Source: Cryptomeria japonica (lineage: Eukaryota > Streptophyta > Pinopsida > Cupressales > Cupressaceae). From it: DNA of 64,000 nt. The stretch covers positions 554,677,136 through 554,741,135 of the forward strand of contig NC_081413.1 in assembly GCF_030272615.1 (NCBI RefSeq), written 5' to 3'. The notes beneath the pieces were generated by a model. It was not told where the DNA came from and ran no database searches. It was given only the letters and a program-made list of their open reading frames with translations. Made by a program: the position numbers and the translations under genes. Shown in pieces: positions 25,813 through 36,832 of this stretch (positions are counted from its first letter, which is position 1; each line of letters begins with the position of its first letter).

Positions 25813-25893
25813 ATGAAAGCCCTGTTTCGTCTTTTGATGAAGAGACTTTTGATCAAGTGGGTTGGGAGAGTCTCAGCCTTGCAAACGATCTAG
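25813..25893 (+). other. Possible 26-codon upstream ORF
   Basis: An ATG at 25813 opens a short frame (MKALFRLLMKRLLIKW...) that closes at TAG 25891-25893, about 160 bp before the start codon of the stress-protein-like gene. If it lies in the transcript it could lower main-frame translation. The transcript start is not known, so this is only a possibility. Confidence 0.25.
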
Positions 25894-26051
25894 TATTCAA
25901 TTACAAGTCATTATGGATTTTTCAATGCATTCAAGTCTGGGCATTAGCTTTTTCGTGCTCTATTCATTTCATTCCCTGCAGATGTGAGAAGGATTTTGGT
26001 ATTTATACATGGTATTGTGGGCAAAGGCTCTAGAGAGCATTGGAAGTAAAA

Positions 26052-29000
26052 ATGGGAGGAGGGAGGCTGTCAAGATTTTGCTTGAATAGAATCGCCACCC
26101 ATGCCAGAAGTCCAAGTGAGGCAAGACCCATTACAGGGGGTCCCCGTGGCCATGTCATGTCTACTGATGGCTTTGCCAATACAAGAGAGGCCGATCATAA
26201 AGAGCATCAGGAGAAGGAAAGTTGGAGTAAATCAGAGGGGAAGTGTGCTAGTAGGAAGATTATGGTAGTGGTGGATTCTAGCCCAGAATCCAAACGAGCT
26301 CTGTTGTGGAGTCTGTCACACACTGTGCAGGATCAGGATACTCTCATTTTGCTGCATCTTGTTCCTCTCTCCCACCCTGGTAAGTAGGAAGTAGAACTGC
26401 ATCTGCATCTGTGGCTTTTTTCAATTCTCTGATGACTTAATTGGGTTTTGGCTGTTTAAGACCTATGTATTCGTTTTTAATGATAATGATGTTCATACTT
26501 ATTACTCGTGAATTAGTAAGATTTTGTCATTAATCAAGAATGAATTGGGATTTGCCTGTTTAAGACCCATGTATTCATTTTTAATGATAATGATGTTCAT
26601 GCTCATGAATCGGTTAGATTTTCTCATTCATCAAGAATGAATTGGTCATTCATATTCTGATAGATGTCTTGGTAATGACTCCAAATTACACAGTTGAATC
26701 GAAATAAATCCTCACATAATCTGATTCAAGTGAAAAGAATCATAAGTAGTGATTCATAAGAATCTACATGCTCGTAGTCTTCAACTACCAGAACTTTGTA
26801 TTCTAATGGAGGATAAAATCCTAATGATTCATGACTATACTAATAAAAATTGACTCAATTTACATAATTAAATTCTCATCACATAAATTAATTCACTGCA
26901 AAATACTACATTCAGCTTCATCAGCTGCTTGCCGCCATTGTTGGATCTTAGGGCCAGAAATAAAAGGAATTTCACATCACAAGCCGTTCAATTTATTATA
27001 TGATCCTGTTTGGTACATCGGACTTAATTTTGGGGTTTAAGAAATCTGAAGTTATCCGTAGTCTAATAATGGCCATAAATCTGGTTATTTCATAATTCAT
27101 GATCTAAAAATCATTATGGATTTGACCTTATTTTTGATGATCTGTAGCTTTGATCATTTTCAAGGGCGACAGCGACATCAGAGCGGAAATCCCTTAAAAG
27201 AGAAAGACTGAAGGCAAGTGCAGTAAAATCAGTAAGGACAACTACCGGAACAAATCATTTAATGTATGTCTGGCCAAATCGTCATTTGAACATTCAGACT
27301 CTATGGTTTATGGCTGCTGTTAAAAATCTGGCTTTTGTTGGAATTCAAGAAATTTCACATTTGGTTTAACAATACACAGTAAATAAGGGAAAGAAAACGA
27401 ATATAATTGTGCTAATAAACTCGGATCCCTGCAGAATTAGAGTGAGAAGAATTGGAGAACCAGTCCAAATGGAATTTAAGAATTTCAAAGAACGCCTCCC
27501 CCACCCAACAAAAAAAAAATTAAAAAAATCATCCAAAGCACTCTACAAACCAGAAACATAGAGCTTCACACTTTACAGGATAAACAGAGCAGCAAATAGA
27601 AACAGGGTATTTGGAAAAGAATCTGTTTTCCCTTAACTAATTTAGTTCTAGAAGCAATTCTGAGATGCACAAAAATTAGAATGTATCACTACTCCACCCA
27701 AAATCTTTCGTGCCATGGTATTTATCACTTCTGAAAATGCCCAATACAGAGGTAAGACTAATAGCCATTCATTGCCTGTATGTAATTAAACCATTTTTTT
27801 GCTCTTGCTCAGTTGAAAATGTGTAATTTTGAAATGACCCACATTGGACACTTATAGCAAGAGCTATTTCAGAATTTCTATATTCATATAGATCTATCTC
27901 GATTCTCAACACAATATAAATGTTGTTCATTGTAGATTTCTGATCTAATTAGCATAAGATATTCAGGTTTGCCAATTCTATGTAGAGTTATACCACCAAA
28001 TTCTTTTTCTCATTATCTGTGATATCAGACTGTAGCAAAATTTGAGGAATTTGTTTGTTTGGTTGGCTGTGATAAATGCTCTGAATTTGTTGGATGCCAT
28101 GGAAAGCCCTGCTTCACCAAAGATTGCTGGTGCAGACCCTCATTTTAAATCTTGTTCTTTTGTACCATTATTCTCTCCACCCATAAGTAGAAGCATGGAG
28201 TAAATTCCACCTATTCTATGATTGCTGCTAAGTGCTCAAGTTGAGGTTTTGTTCTTTTCATTAACATTTACTTGAAGCAAACTGATTGTAGTGATACTGT
28301 GGCTTCCATTAATTGTTGCTAAAAATATATGTGAAAATATTAACATGTATGCAATGCAATGTAGGGAGCAATTCTCCTCATCACAAAAGGAACAGCGAGG
28401 AATCCAAAGAACAGATTATTTTGAGGAATAATGAAGTACCTAACACCTTGATGGCACTCTCTAAGAACCGCAGACCAGAGGTATAACTTACCTACTTTTA
28501 TTTTGTTGGGTTCTTTCTTAGTTTTAATGGTTTGGAGGAATAGCCAAATAGAAAACAAGTGCCGAAATGACTATCTAGTCATCAAGATGTATTATGGCAT
28601 TTATGGTTGGATGTTAAATAATTGAAATTTTGACTTCTCGTTGATGAAGATTGCTGTTATTTATTTGAGATTATAATACAATGAACAAGTTGCAAACGAT
28701 CTTCATCGATGAACAGTCAAAACTTTAATTATATAACATTCAACCATAGATACCATAGATACCATAATGACTAGATAACCATTTCCAGCAAATACTCACT
28801 ATATAATTCTTCTCCTCCCTTTACATTTGCTATCAGATTGAAATGTAAGTTTGTGTAAGGCCAGTTTTGAGTTAAGTGGTAGCAAAATCTCAGTTTAACC
28901 AAATGGCTTTTAACAGGTGGAGGTGGAGGTATTGGTTGCAGAGGAAGACGGAAAGGGAAAGGGTCCAACAATTGTTTCTCAGGCCAGAAAGCATGCAGTT

Positions 29001-29387
29001 TCTCTTCTCATTCTTGGGCAGAGAAAGCCGTCTCTTTTATGGAGGTGATAAACATGATTAAATCTTAACAGCCACTACATTACAGATGTTAAGTTTTCAC
29101 AATTGATATGATAGGAATCAACTGATTCTTGGATTAAATTATGAATTTCACGCAATTTAATCTAAGCATTTATATTGTTATTTGAAGTACCCGAAACTCC
29201 AACTCTTTAAGCATGTAATTGCAGACTTCTGATGACATGGGTAGGAGGGAGGAGTGCGGAAGGAGTGGTGGAATATTGTATTCAGAATGCAGAGTGCATG
29301 ACAGTTGCTGTGAGAAGGAAAAACAGAAGAGCAGGAGGATACCTTATCACTACCAAACGCCAAAAGAACTTCTGGCTTTTGGCCTAA
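26052..29387 (+). CDS. Universal-stress-protein-like protein (adenine nucleotide alpha-hydrolase-like fold), 4 exons
   Basis: Four exons join into an unbroken 244-residue frame: 26052-26379, 28365-28480, 28917-29044 and 29225-29387, all with GT...AG introns of 1985, 436 and 180 bp. ATG 26052 is the first ATG after an in-frame TAG at 26031. Residues 1-75 form a basic, Ser-rich leader. The USP-like domain follows: KIMVVVDSSPESKRALLWSL (strand and helix 1), LILLHLVP, VEVEVLVAEE at about 149, KHAVSLLILGQRKPSLLWR, and the C-terminal VAVRRKNRRAGGYLITTKRQ then KNFWLLA. This C-terminus is typical of a land-plant subgroup of USP-related proteins whose role is poorly known. The USP ATP-binding pattern G-x2-G-x9-G-S/T is absent, so nucleotide binding is doubtful. 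Intron 1 has a 100-bp tandem repeat and intron 2 a foldback MITE. Splicing is inferred from frame and family resemblance. Confidence 0.85.
26439..26639 (+). repeat. Tandem duplication in intron 1, ~100-bp unit x2
   Basis: Unit 1 (26439-26542) and unit 2 (26543-26639) both start AATTGGG, share GCCTGTTTAAGACC and TTTTTAATGATAATGATG, and end TCAAGAATG. They lie 60 bp inside intron 1 of the stress-protein-like gene. Confidence 0.8.
28570..28780. mobile_element. Foldback MITE in intron 2
   Basis: About 210 bp whose two ~90-bp arms are reverse complements with moderate divergence. The left arm begins TATCTAGTCATC (28572) and the right arm ends ATGACTAGATA (28777). TTATGG, GGTTG(A/G)ATGTTA and GATGAAGAT recur in mirrored order. 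It has no coding capacity and lies within intron 2 of the stress-protein-like gene. The target duplication is not clear, so the transposon superfamily is undecided. Confidence 0.7.
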
Positions 29388-29768
29388 CAGGAAAAGTATA
29401 TATTGTTGTTCTGCCTGTCTCTCTGCCCCCTTTTGGATCTCCTGTTTGATATTTCTACTGATTTATACTGCTTCTTGTATGTAGTCATATGGAAATGTAG
29501 CATCTTTTGGTTCAAATTAAATTTTCTCCACTGCTGTTTTCAAATTACATACTATTATTTTCAGATTGTAAAGATTTTGATAACGAGAATACCCTCTACT
29601 TCAAGACAGACCATTGTGTAAATCCAGCGGCATTCTATAACATAAATCCTTCAGGCTTGAACTTAAAGAGTGACATTTAAAGTAGAATTCTAAGGGATGA
29701 TTATTGGTTTTCTTTGATAATAATTTTTAAATTGTTTACAAGTGACTCATAACAATGAACGTGATTGC
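29388..29768. other. 3' flank of the stress-protein-like gene
   Basis: Presumed 3' UTR and downstream DNA, T-rich just after the stop. No convincing polyadenylation signal can be singled out. Confidence 0.4.
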
Positions 29769-30085
29769 GGCCTTTATAATAGATCATTTGAGGCATTCCC
29801 TGTGTAAGCTTACATGCTCAAAATTCATATAATAGGAAGGTACATTCCAATTATTGCCTTAAAGAATATATGTGACCTAACACAAACATACATTCTCTTT
29901 ACAATCATGTTATCATATCCTTTGTTTATGTGGCCTTCACAATAGGAGATTTGAGACATTCCATGCCCTGGTTTATATGCTTAAAATGTATATCATTGAA
30001 AGGCGCATTCAATTATTACCATAAAAAATATGTATGATCTAATGCCAACATACATTCTGTTTACAATCATGTTATCATATCTCTC
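29769..30085 (+). repeat. Tandem duplication, ~160-bp unit x2
   Basis: Unit 1 (29769-29931) and unit 2 (29932-30085) share GGCCTT, GAGGCATTCC/GAGACATTCC, ATATGT, CATACATTCT and TTTACAATCATGTTATCATA in order. The units have diverged by roughly 15-20 percent by eye. Confidence 0.75.
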
Positions 30086-32458
30086 ACCTATGTGTCATAG
30101 AATTGTCATCTTGCTACTTGTATAGACCATGGACACTTAAATATAATGGTCATGAGAGATGGTGATAACAAAATTACAATCTATATCTCTTTCCATGTAA
30201 TTGAGTATTATGAATTTCACAATAATATTATAGTTAAAATGTAGCAAGCTCTTAAAGAGATCAAATTTATCATCAATACTAATGTGGATGTTCATTCCAT
30301 TGAGCTTATTAATAATCATATATTTGTTACTTTGTAAGTTATTGTTCATAAGTGGTTCAAATGTTTGTTTGAAGTAGATTTCTAGAACTATCAAAAGATA
30401 TATTATAGACTCAATGATGCTTTTAATGTGTCTTTTTTATACAAATTTGGTTTTATCATTATCATCTAACTAATTTTTACTACAACTATGATTGCCTTTC
30501 AAACCATAACAAACATTAATTACCACAAATTATTTTGAAAAACCCATCTTATATTTAGAGTTGTAAGTATTTCATTATCACATAAATGATAATTCATAAT
30601 TCTCCTTGAGCACACATTTACACATCTCCTTTAAATTCTATTTGGACCATATGGGTTATGGAGACTTGTAATATGCAAGATTTTAGAACATTAAAACATT
30701 AAAGACCACTTACTATACAACTCATCTAAATTAAATATAGATTCAAAAAATCACTAGATGATTCTTTCAAATGATTCTTGCATTCACGTAAAAAAATATA
30801 ATTTATGTTACAAACTTTAAACAAAATCAAATAAAGATCTGAAATCTTTCTAGAGTGGAACACAAGGATAATAAACCTTCATTTAAAAAATTGTCATATG
30901 ATGATAAAACTCATTAAACATTGTGATATGACTTATTAACCATATTAAATAAATTTCTATGACTAATTAAGTATCAATAAAGAACCCCATCATATCAAAA
31001 CTCCATTTATTGTACAACATTTGTTATATTCTAACAAAGTAATAAAAACTTAAACGTGGTAAATACATAAAATAAATCTATTTAGAAATTGAAAATTATT
31101 TGTAGAAAATAATAGCAAATAATGCATACATAATAATAATAATAAAAAAATGCATTCTTTCTACTACATGATATGATGTTAAAGAAACTAAAATAAAAAG
31201 ACATACACATGGTAAGAAAAAAAACTAAACTATATTATATTCAAGAAATGAAGAAAGTCAAATCATTTTATATATTGTAGATATTAAAAAGAAAAAAAGC
31301 GGTTATAGATGGACCCATAATCTATTATGCAATTGATTTGAAGGTTTTGCAGGATTGATAAAGTCATCCTCCACTATCTAAAAGGATTATTGACACAAAA
31401 TCATTAGTGACAACCTTATCCATGATGTTTGATCTATGAAATGCATGTTTATTGAGTCCTTTAAATAAATATTTTCAAGTCAAATTTCAACAACTACCAA
31501 AGTTTGAAATTGGTGACAATCTTCTTGATTAGAAACAACTAGCCACTGCCCTTGCCAATTTGCAAACAATTTCTCCTAATAATTTATAAGTTCCTACTTC
31601 TAGGCCAATTAGAGATCATCTCCCAAATATAACATTGTAGAAAGATTTGCCCCCAAACTAGGAGTCACATAGTAAACTAGATTATACAAAACATAATGCA
31701 ACACAACAATATAAAATAAATTTATAGCCATAATAATAACCACACATGAGATTCACAAAATAAGGATTCTCCTTGAGAATCACATTTAATGGGATTGGGG
31801 ACTTATCAATGGGATGATAAAACATACGTAACAAATTTTGACAATCTTCTACAAACACCATAATTCATAACTTCTTCCAACACCACTATATACACCAAAA
31901 ACAATAGTTTCTCCCAACACAACTCTCCACCAAAAAGATGCAAACCTCCATTGCCAATTTCAATGGCTACAACAAATATATACACATACCAAAGATTTTC
32001 CCAATGGGAACCAAACTTACTCAAACCCAAGGATCCTCTATTATTTGAGAGAACATACCCAAAATATTTTTTCTCAAAACAATACGAAACAAGGTTTACA
32101 ACACAATTTTTCAACAAAATGCTACATATCTCACAAAAAACAATATAATATTTTCACATGCTTTTGATCGTTTGTCAAACAAATCACATTCAACAAACAT
32201 AATTCAACATTCATACAACCATTCTTTTCGAATGAATTATTACAAGGGATTAGCTCCTAGATAAATATTTTCTCAATGAACTTGATGAATTTTTGTATGT
32301 ATTCCACCTCCTAGTTCTCCCAATCTCTTTCTCTAAGTCTTCTACCAAACTCTTGTAAATATCTATCCTTAAGCAACTTGATTTTAAAAATGAAACCAAA
32401 GTTTCTTGTTCAATTTGAGATGAATGAATAAATGGAAAAGAGAAGCTAGCAAATTTTT
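30086..32458. other. AT-rich spacer, nothing recognised
   Basis: The open frames at 30137-30394 and 31806-32117 (both minus) have no family signature, and the second is shadowed by an open frame on the other strand. No element boundary was recognised. Confidence 0.45.
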
Positions 32459-32638
32459 AATGTGGAGATGGCAAGTGTCATCTTCACATTACATCGTACA
32501 ATACCCTAGAGTCTCACATCTTGAGACAATTAGCTCTTGTGAGAGCCTCCAAGTGTCTTCACTTGAAAAAGTACTTTTACATGGAATGCCTCCATGTGAA
32601 TCTTATCTCTTAGAACAACCTCAAAACCAACTTTGAGG
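32459..32638. repeat. Run of seven short hairpins
   Basis: Seven near-perfect inverted repeats follow one another in 180 bp. They are AATGTGGAGATG/CATCTTCACATT (32459-32490, 11 of 12 pairs), GTCTCA/TGAGAC (32511-32527), GCTCT/AGAGC (32533-32546), AAGTG/CACTT (32551-32564), the palindrome AAAAGTACTTTT (32567-32578), ACATGGA/TCCATGT (32579-32597) and CCTCAAA/TTTGAGG (32619-32638). Loops are 4-8 bases. The neighbouring AT-rich DNA shows nothing similar at this density. The function is unknown, and it may be part of an unrecognised repeat. Confidence 0.75.
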
Positions 32639-34873
32639 ACGAGATGAAGTGATGCCACCTCTCCCAACCTCATTCAAAACACCTCCAAATTTTGTCACCA
32701 AGTAATAATGATGATTTTAGGATGGGTGAGGCCCCACCTATAGATGGATATAAACACTTCATGTTTTGATGCTACTTTGGGATACTTTATTTAATTTAGA
32801 TGATATGGACATTTGGTTTATGAATAGATTATATTTATGTTTCTCACACATGTAGAATAGTCAAATTATGATTCTCAAATCTTATATACTAAAGGTAAAA
32901 TGTAATGTGACTTAGTTTTTATGCAATAGTAACTTAGAACATTGTATGATTTAGCATAGTATCTTGGCATATTGGAATTTGCAATTACAACAAGTATGTA
33001 AATGTATGTTGTTTTATAGCTAAGAAGGTTTCTTAAATGAAATATGTGATGATCTATTTTTCTACATGTTTAAGTGGATTTATATTTATATAAACACGAT
33101 TTTGTAGGTTTCACATGTAAATGAGAATTTGTGATTTTGTAGATTTATAGAAAAAAACATGTTCACTCTCTTAGAGATTTCTAGATGGAAACAATAGCAA
33201 TTACAAAAATGGTTATTTAGTTCCTTGACTATGGTTCCCAATTGTGGACCTGTTTGACAAATTAGGTTAAGCTAGTGATGTGGTGTTTGAGTCTTGAAAT
33301 CTACATGTAATCTTCTTTGATATCTTAGTTTTTCACATTATTGATGTGATGATGAGTTTGAATGTTTTATTATTTGAGATCCATGAGTTGTGCAGTTTAG
33401 TTAGTCATGTTTACCTATTGGTTGCATTGAAGACTCAAACGTGACTGTCTATATGCATAGATATTTTTAGAATTTATGTATATTTTGTTATTTGGCCTTG
33501 TCTATGATCACTTGTGCATTAGTATGTTACTTTAGGATGAGAAAATGAACTTTTTTAGTACCTAGATAGTCAGTTGTTTGGATTTGTACGAAATTGTGTA
33601 ACTTCTAAACTTGGAGATCTTAGCTCTACTTATTGTTGTTGATATTACAAGTAAAATATTTGATTGTGTTAGAGAAGTGGATGCTATTCATTTAGGAGAT
33701 GGTTATCATGATGCTTGGAGAGCTTGGTATCACAGTTCAGTGGGAGCTTTGGTAATGATTATGGATTCATCACTTGGTGATAGATGATCTTTTGTAGTGG
33801 TTTTTGATGTCATGGAGGAGCTATTTGATTTTGTTGCTACAATGAGACTTCTTTTAGGGAGATGGTTATCTTCATGTTATTGGGGATGTTGACATATGGG
33901 TTATCCATGGAGGACTCTTAGAGTCTTTAGTTGAGTGCTTAGATAATCGTTCTTGGGAAGATTTTTCTTGGTGTTGTGCCATGATGGACTCTTAATTAGA
34001 TATATGGTTATTGGCATGATTCTATTAGATCATGATATCATGATTTGATTCTTGATTCCATGGTTGGACCTTTGATGGTGGTCTAGTTAATTCTCTTGGT
34101 ATTGAGTCTATTATCATTTTCTTGAGAGATTCATGAGAGTTAGTGTTGCATTTGAAGTCTGGCATGGTTTAATCAATTATTGGTGCACATGAATAGTTGA
34201 AAGTCTTGGGTGAGATAGTTGGTGGGATAGCCTCTTTGGATTCTTTATAAAAAATGTTTGAGGAGTCTTCCACCTAGATATGGATGTGAGTTCATGATGG
34301 ACCTGCGAGGGGGTGTTCTTGGAGAAATTCTAAGAGACTTGATATATCCTCAAGGAGAAATCTCATTCTCCACTCTTGGTCTACTTGACATATAATAATT
34401 GGAAAGGTAAAAAACCAATTTATATATATATATTATGATTTATGTTTTTTCTTCTTATGGAGATGAATCTTGAGCTATAATTGCTAGTTCTCGAAGGTTC
34501 ATTTAAGGAATACTTAGCATGGTTATCTCCTTGGTATTTTTTATTAGGCTTATTCTTGGTTTGGAAATAATTTTGAGTTTGATCATCCTTGTGTAGAGAC
34601 ACTTGTACATTCATGTTGATGACATGGGAAATATATGATTTGTTTGATCTAATGATATTGAACATTTTGGATGTTGACAAGGCTTTAATTTTTTGGTTGT
34701 GAAGTATATCATATTTGAGATAGCTTAACACTTTAAGGCGATGGTAGAAGGACATGATTGGGATATGATTGATAGGTTTTCTCTTTGTTTTATAACTACT
34801 TCTTAGGGGATTGTGTTCTCAAAGACTATGTAGCAATTTGTGTTACATGAGTGGATCATTTTGATTTTTCATT
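32639..34873. other. Spacer, no gene recognised
   Basis: It contains a further short inverted repeat (GGTG...CACC at about 32728) and a TATA-like ATATAAACAC at about 32748. From 33600 to 34320 the + strand is T/G-rich with recurring GGAGATGGTTATC and ATGGAGGA phrases, perhaps old element DNA, but no coding frame survives. Confidence 0.4.
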
Positions 34874-34878
34874 GTTTC

Positions 34879-35706
34879 TGTAATGTCCCCAATTTTAATA
34901 AAGTGACTTAATTAAGTTAATTAATTAAGTGGTCCTAAATTTTAAATAATATCATAAGGACTTATTTAATTAATTAATTTAATTACTAAATAAAAGAGCC
35001 CAAATTAATAAAATAATAAAATTTTGGTGTCGGCTCGTTTGTAACCATTCGGGAAACTTCTCGGAGCCCATTTATAAGGCAGAGTTTGGCATAGTTGTAT
35101 AGTATGGCGAATTTGATGTTTTCTTTGTATTTGCGAATTCTAGTTGGAGTTTGACATTGTTGCAGTTTCAGAGGTGTAAGACCCTCCCTATTTTGTAATC
35201 ATAGTTTCGATGGTTAGTAGCCACCCTAGTCTGCCATTGGAGATATCATTTCTGATATTTCACGCTGTACTCCATTGTTGGATCCATCTCTACTGTGTGG
35301 AATATAATTACCAATATCTGGTTCTTGGCCATTCAGTGTTGTTGGTGTATAGTTTGTGTTGATGATTCATTCTTGTATCGTGCTTCCAAAGATTTGTCGT
35401 GCACAGTACGTGGTATGGTACTTATTGCAGATTAGTAACCGTACGGTTGCACCGTACGAAGGTGAAGTAGTCTTCATCGTTCGAGTGAGGCATCGTCACC
35501 GTACGGGTGAAGTAGTGTCCCTGTCACTGTATGGGTGGAGTGCAACCACCGTACGAGCCTATGTTGTCACCATACAAACTATTTCCATACGAGCAACACA
35601 ATTGGGGTTTGACATACAGGGTGAGAGTCTTCAGGGGAGGTTCCATACGACTAGGGTGTCATCGGGAAGGTGTCATACGACTGGGGGTGCCGTTGGGTAC
35701 ATAACA
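34879..35706 (+). mobile_element. Solo LTR (828 bp) with perfect 5-bp target duplication
   Basis: A TG...CA segment (TGTAATGTCCCC ... GTACATAACA) is flanked by GTTTC at 34874-34878 and 35707-35711. It has a TATA-like CCATTTATAAGGC at about 35070, which places U3 before it. No primer site follows 35711, so this is a solo LTR. The TGTAATGTCC start is common in plant gypsy LTRs. Its 3' half holds the CGTACG cluster. Confidence 0.8.
35438..35700. repeat. CGTACG motif cluster inside the LTR
   Basis: Four exact CGTACG hexamers (35440, 35453, 35500, 35550), several within CACCGTACGGGTG-like text. There are also CATACGA at 35585, 35644 and 35674 and variants at 35528 and 35571. GGTGAAGTAG follows two of them. 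Several variants look like C-to-T or G-to-A decay of CG sites. Confidence 0.7.
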
Positions 35707-35711
35707 GTTTC

Positions 35712-36465
35712 TACATGAACTAATTATTAGCCACACATTAGTGTAAGAGTTGATTTGTAGACTTGCTATGACATGATCTATTTTCAAATTTGACACTACT
35801 CATGTAGTGGGAGTTCCTAGATGTGTATGTTCTTTACTGATGGGCTTGACATAGTGACCTTGTGATTGTAGTTTATGGGTTGAACATATATTGTTCACAT
35901 GAGTTCTACTAATGTTTTGCATGCCTTTAAGGTATGGATGATTGGATAAATGATCATTTTCTATGGTTTCTTTTTCTAATCATGTGGGTTTTTTAGTTGG
36001 ATGCAAACAATCAATTGTAGTTGTTCTAACTTTAATGGAAAAATAATGTTCAATCATGGTTTTGGAGGAAGTTTGAAATTTGGAGTTGGGTTTTGGTAAT
36101 GAGTTTGAATTCAGATATATTGGTGTTTCAATAAATCTCATGAGGAAAGTAGAGTTATGATAGTATCCTATAGCCTTTGTTACCACTTCAATTGGATGTT
36201 TGTGCTCTTTGGATTGATGGATCTTCATCTTGGTTCATTCCTTTTGTTCCATAGGTGGCATGTTGGAGGATGAGAGGATTCCTTGCTTGGTATTATGAAA
36301 ATTTTGGACTTTGTTGCAAGTATCTTGTTGGATCATGAAAGAATATTGGAGATTCATATGGTTTCATGGAAGGTTGTGATGATGATGTTATTTTATTGAT
36401 TAGTCCCTAGTAGTTAAAATAGTATGCTTCTATTTTCTTTTTAAAGATGTTCAACAAGTGGGAGA
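35712..36465. other. Spacer ending in a copia-like PPT
   Basis: No coding frame was recognised. Its last 20 bases (GATGTTCAACAAGTGGGAGA) resemble the 3' end of copia internal regions, where MFNKWE-type codons run into the polypurine tract. If real, the LTR at 36466 also served as the 3' LTR of something to its left. Confidence 0.35.
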
Positions 36466-36820
36466 TGTTGGAGTAATAAGGTTCTTTACTTAATTAATTA
36501 AATCATATTGATTTATTAATTAAGTCACCTTTTACTTTATTTTCACTTAAGATAAATTTAGGAAGTTAAACTTAGGCCCATTAATAATTAATTCTTTATT
36601 AATTATTAATTACTTTTAGGGTTTATGTTTAGGTTTTGATCTCCTTTTACAAGGATTGATCCCTTTGTAATTAACACGCTGATTATTATTATTGCATATT
36701 TTTTGCTCTAGGGTTTCAAAGCAACTTTTGTGTTTTGTGTGAATCTTCCATTGTTGTGACAACTTATTTTGATATAGGTGCTCACTGGGTTTTGTGAGGC
36801 TTTATTTCACAACTTTAACA
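36466..36820 (+). repeat. 5' LTR of the 36.5-kb element
   Basis: 355 bp, TG...CA. It contains a TAATTAATTAAAT-rich U3, TTTACAAGGATTGATCCC as the likely transcript start region, and a T/G-rich U5. The primer site follows directly. Confidence 0.85.
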
Positions 36821-36832
36821 TGGTATCAGAGC
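36821..36832 (+). other. Primer-binding site, tRNA-iMet
   Basis: An exact TGGTATCAGAGC immediately after the LTR, as in plant copia-type elements. Confidence 0.85.

Noticed and set aside
25634-26033. Two open frames just upstream of the stress-protein-like gene
   Set aside because: They have no family resemblance and end before 26052. An in-frame TAG at 26031 separates them from the gene.
31806-32117. 103-codon minus-strand open frame
   Set aside because: No family signature, an overlapping open frame on the other strand and AT-rich composition point to chance.
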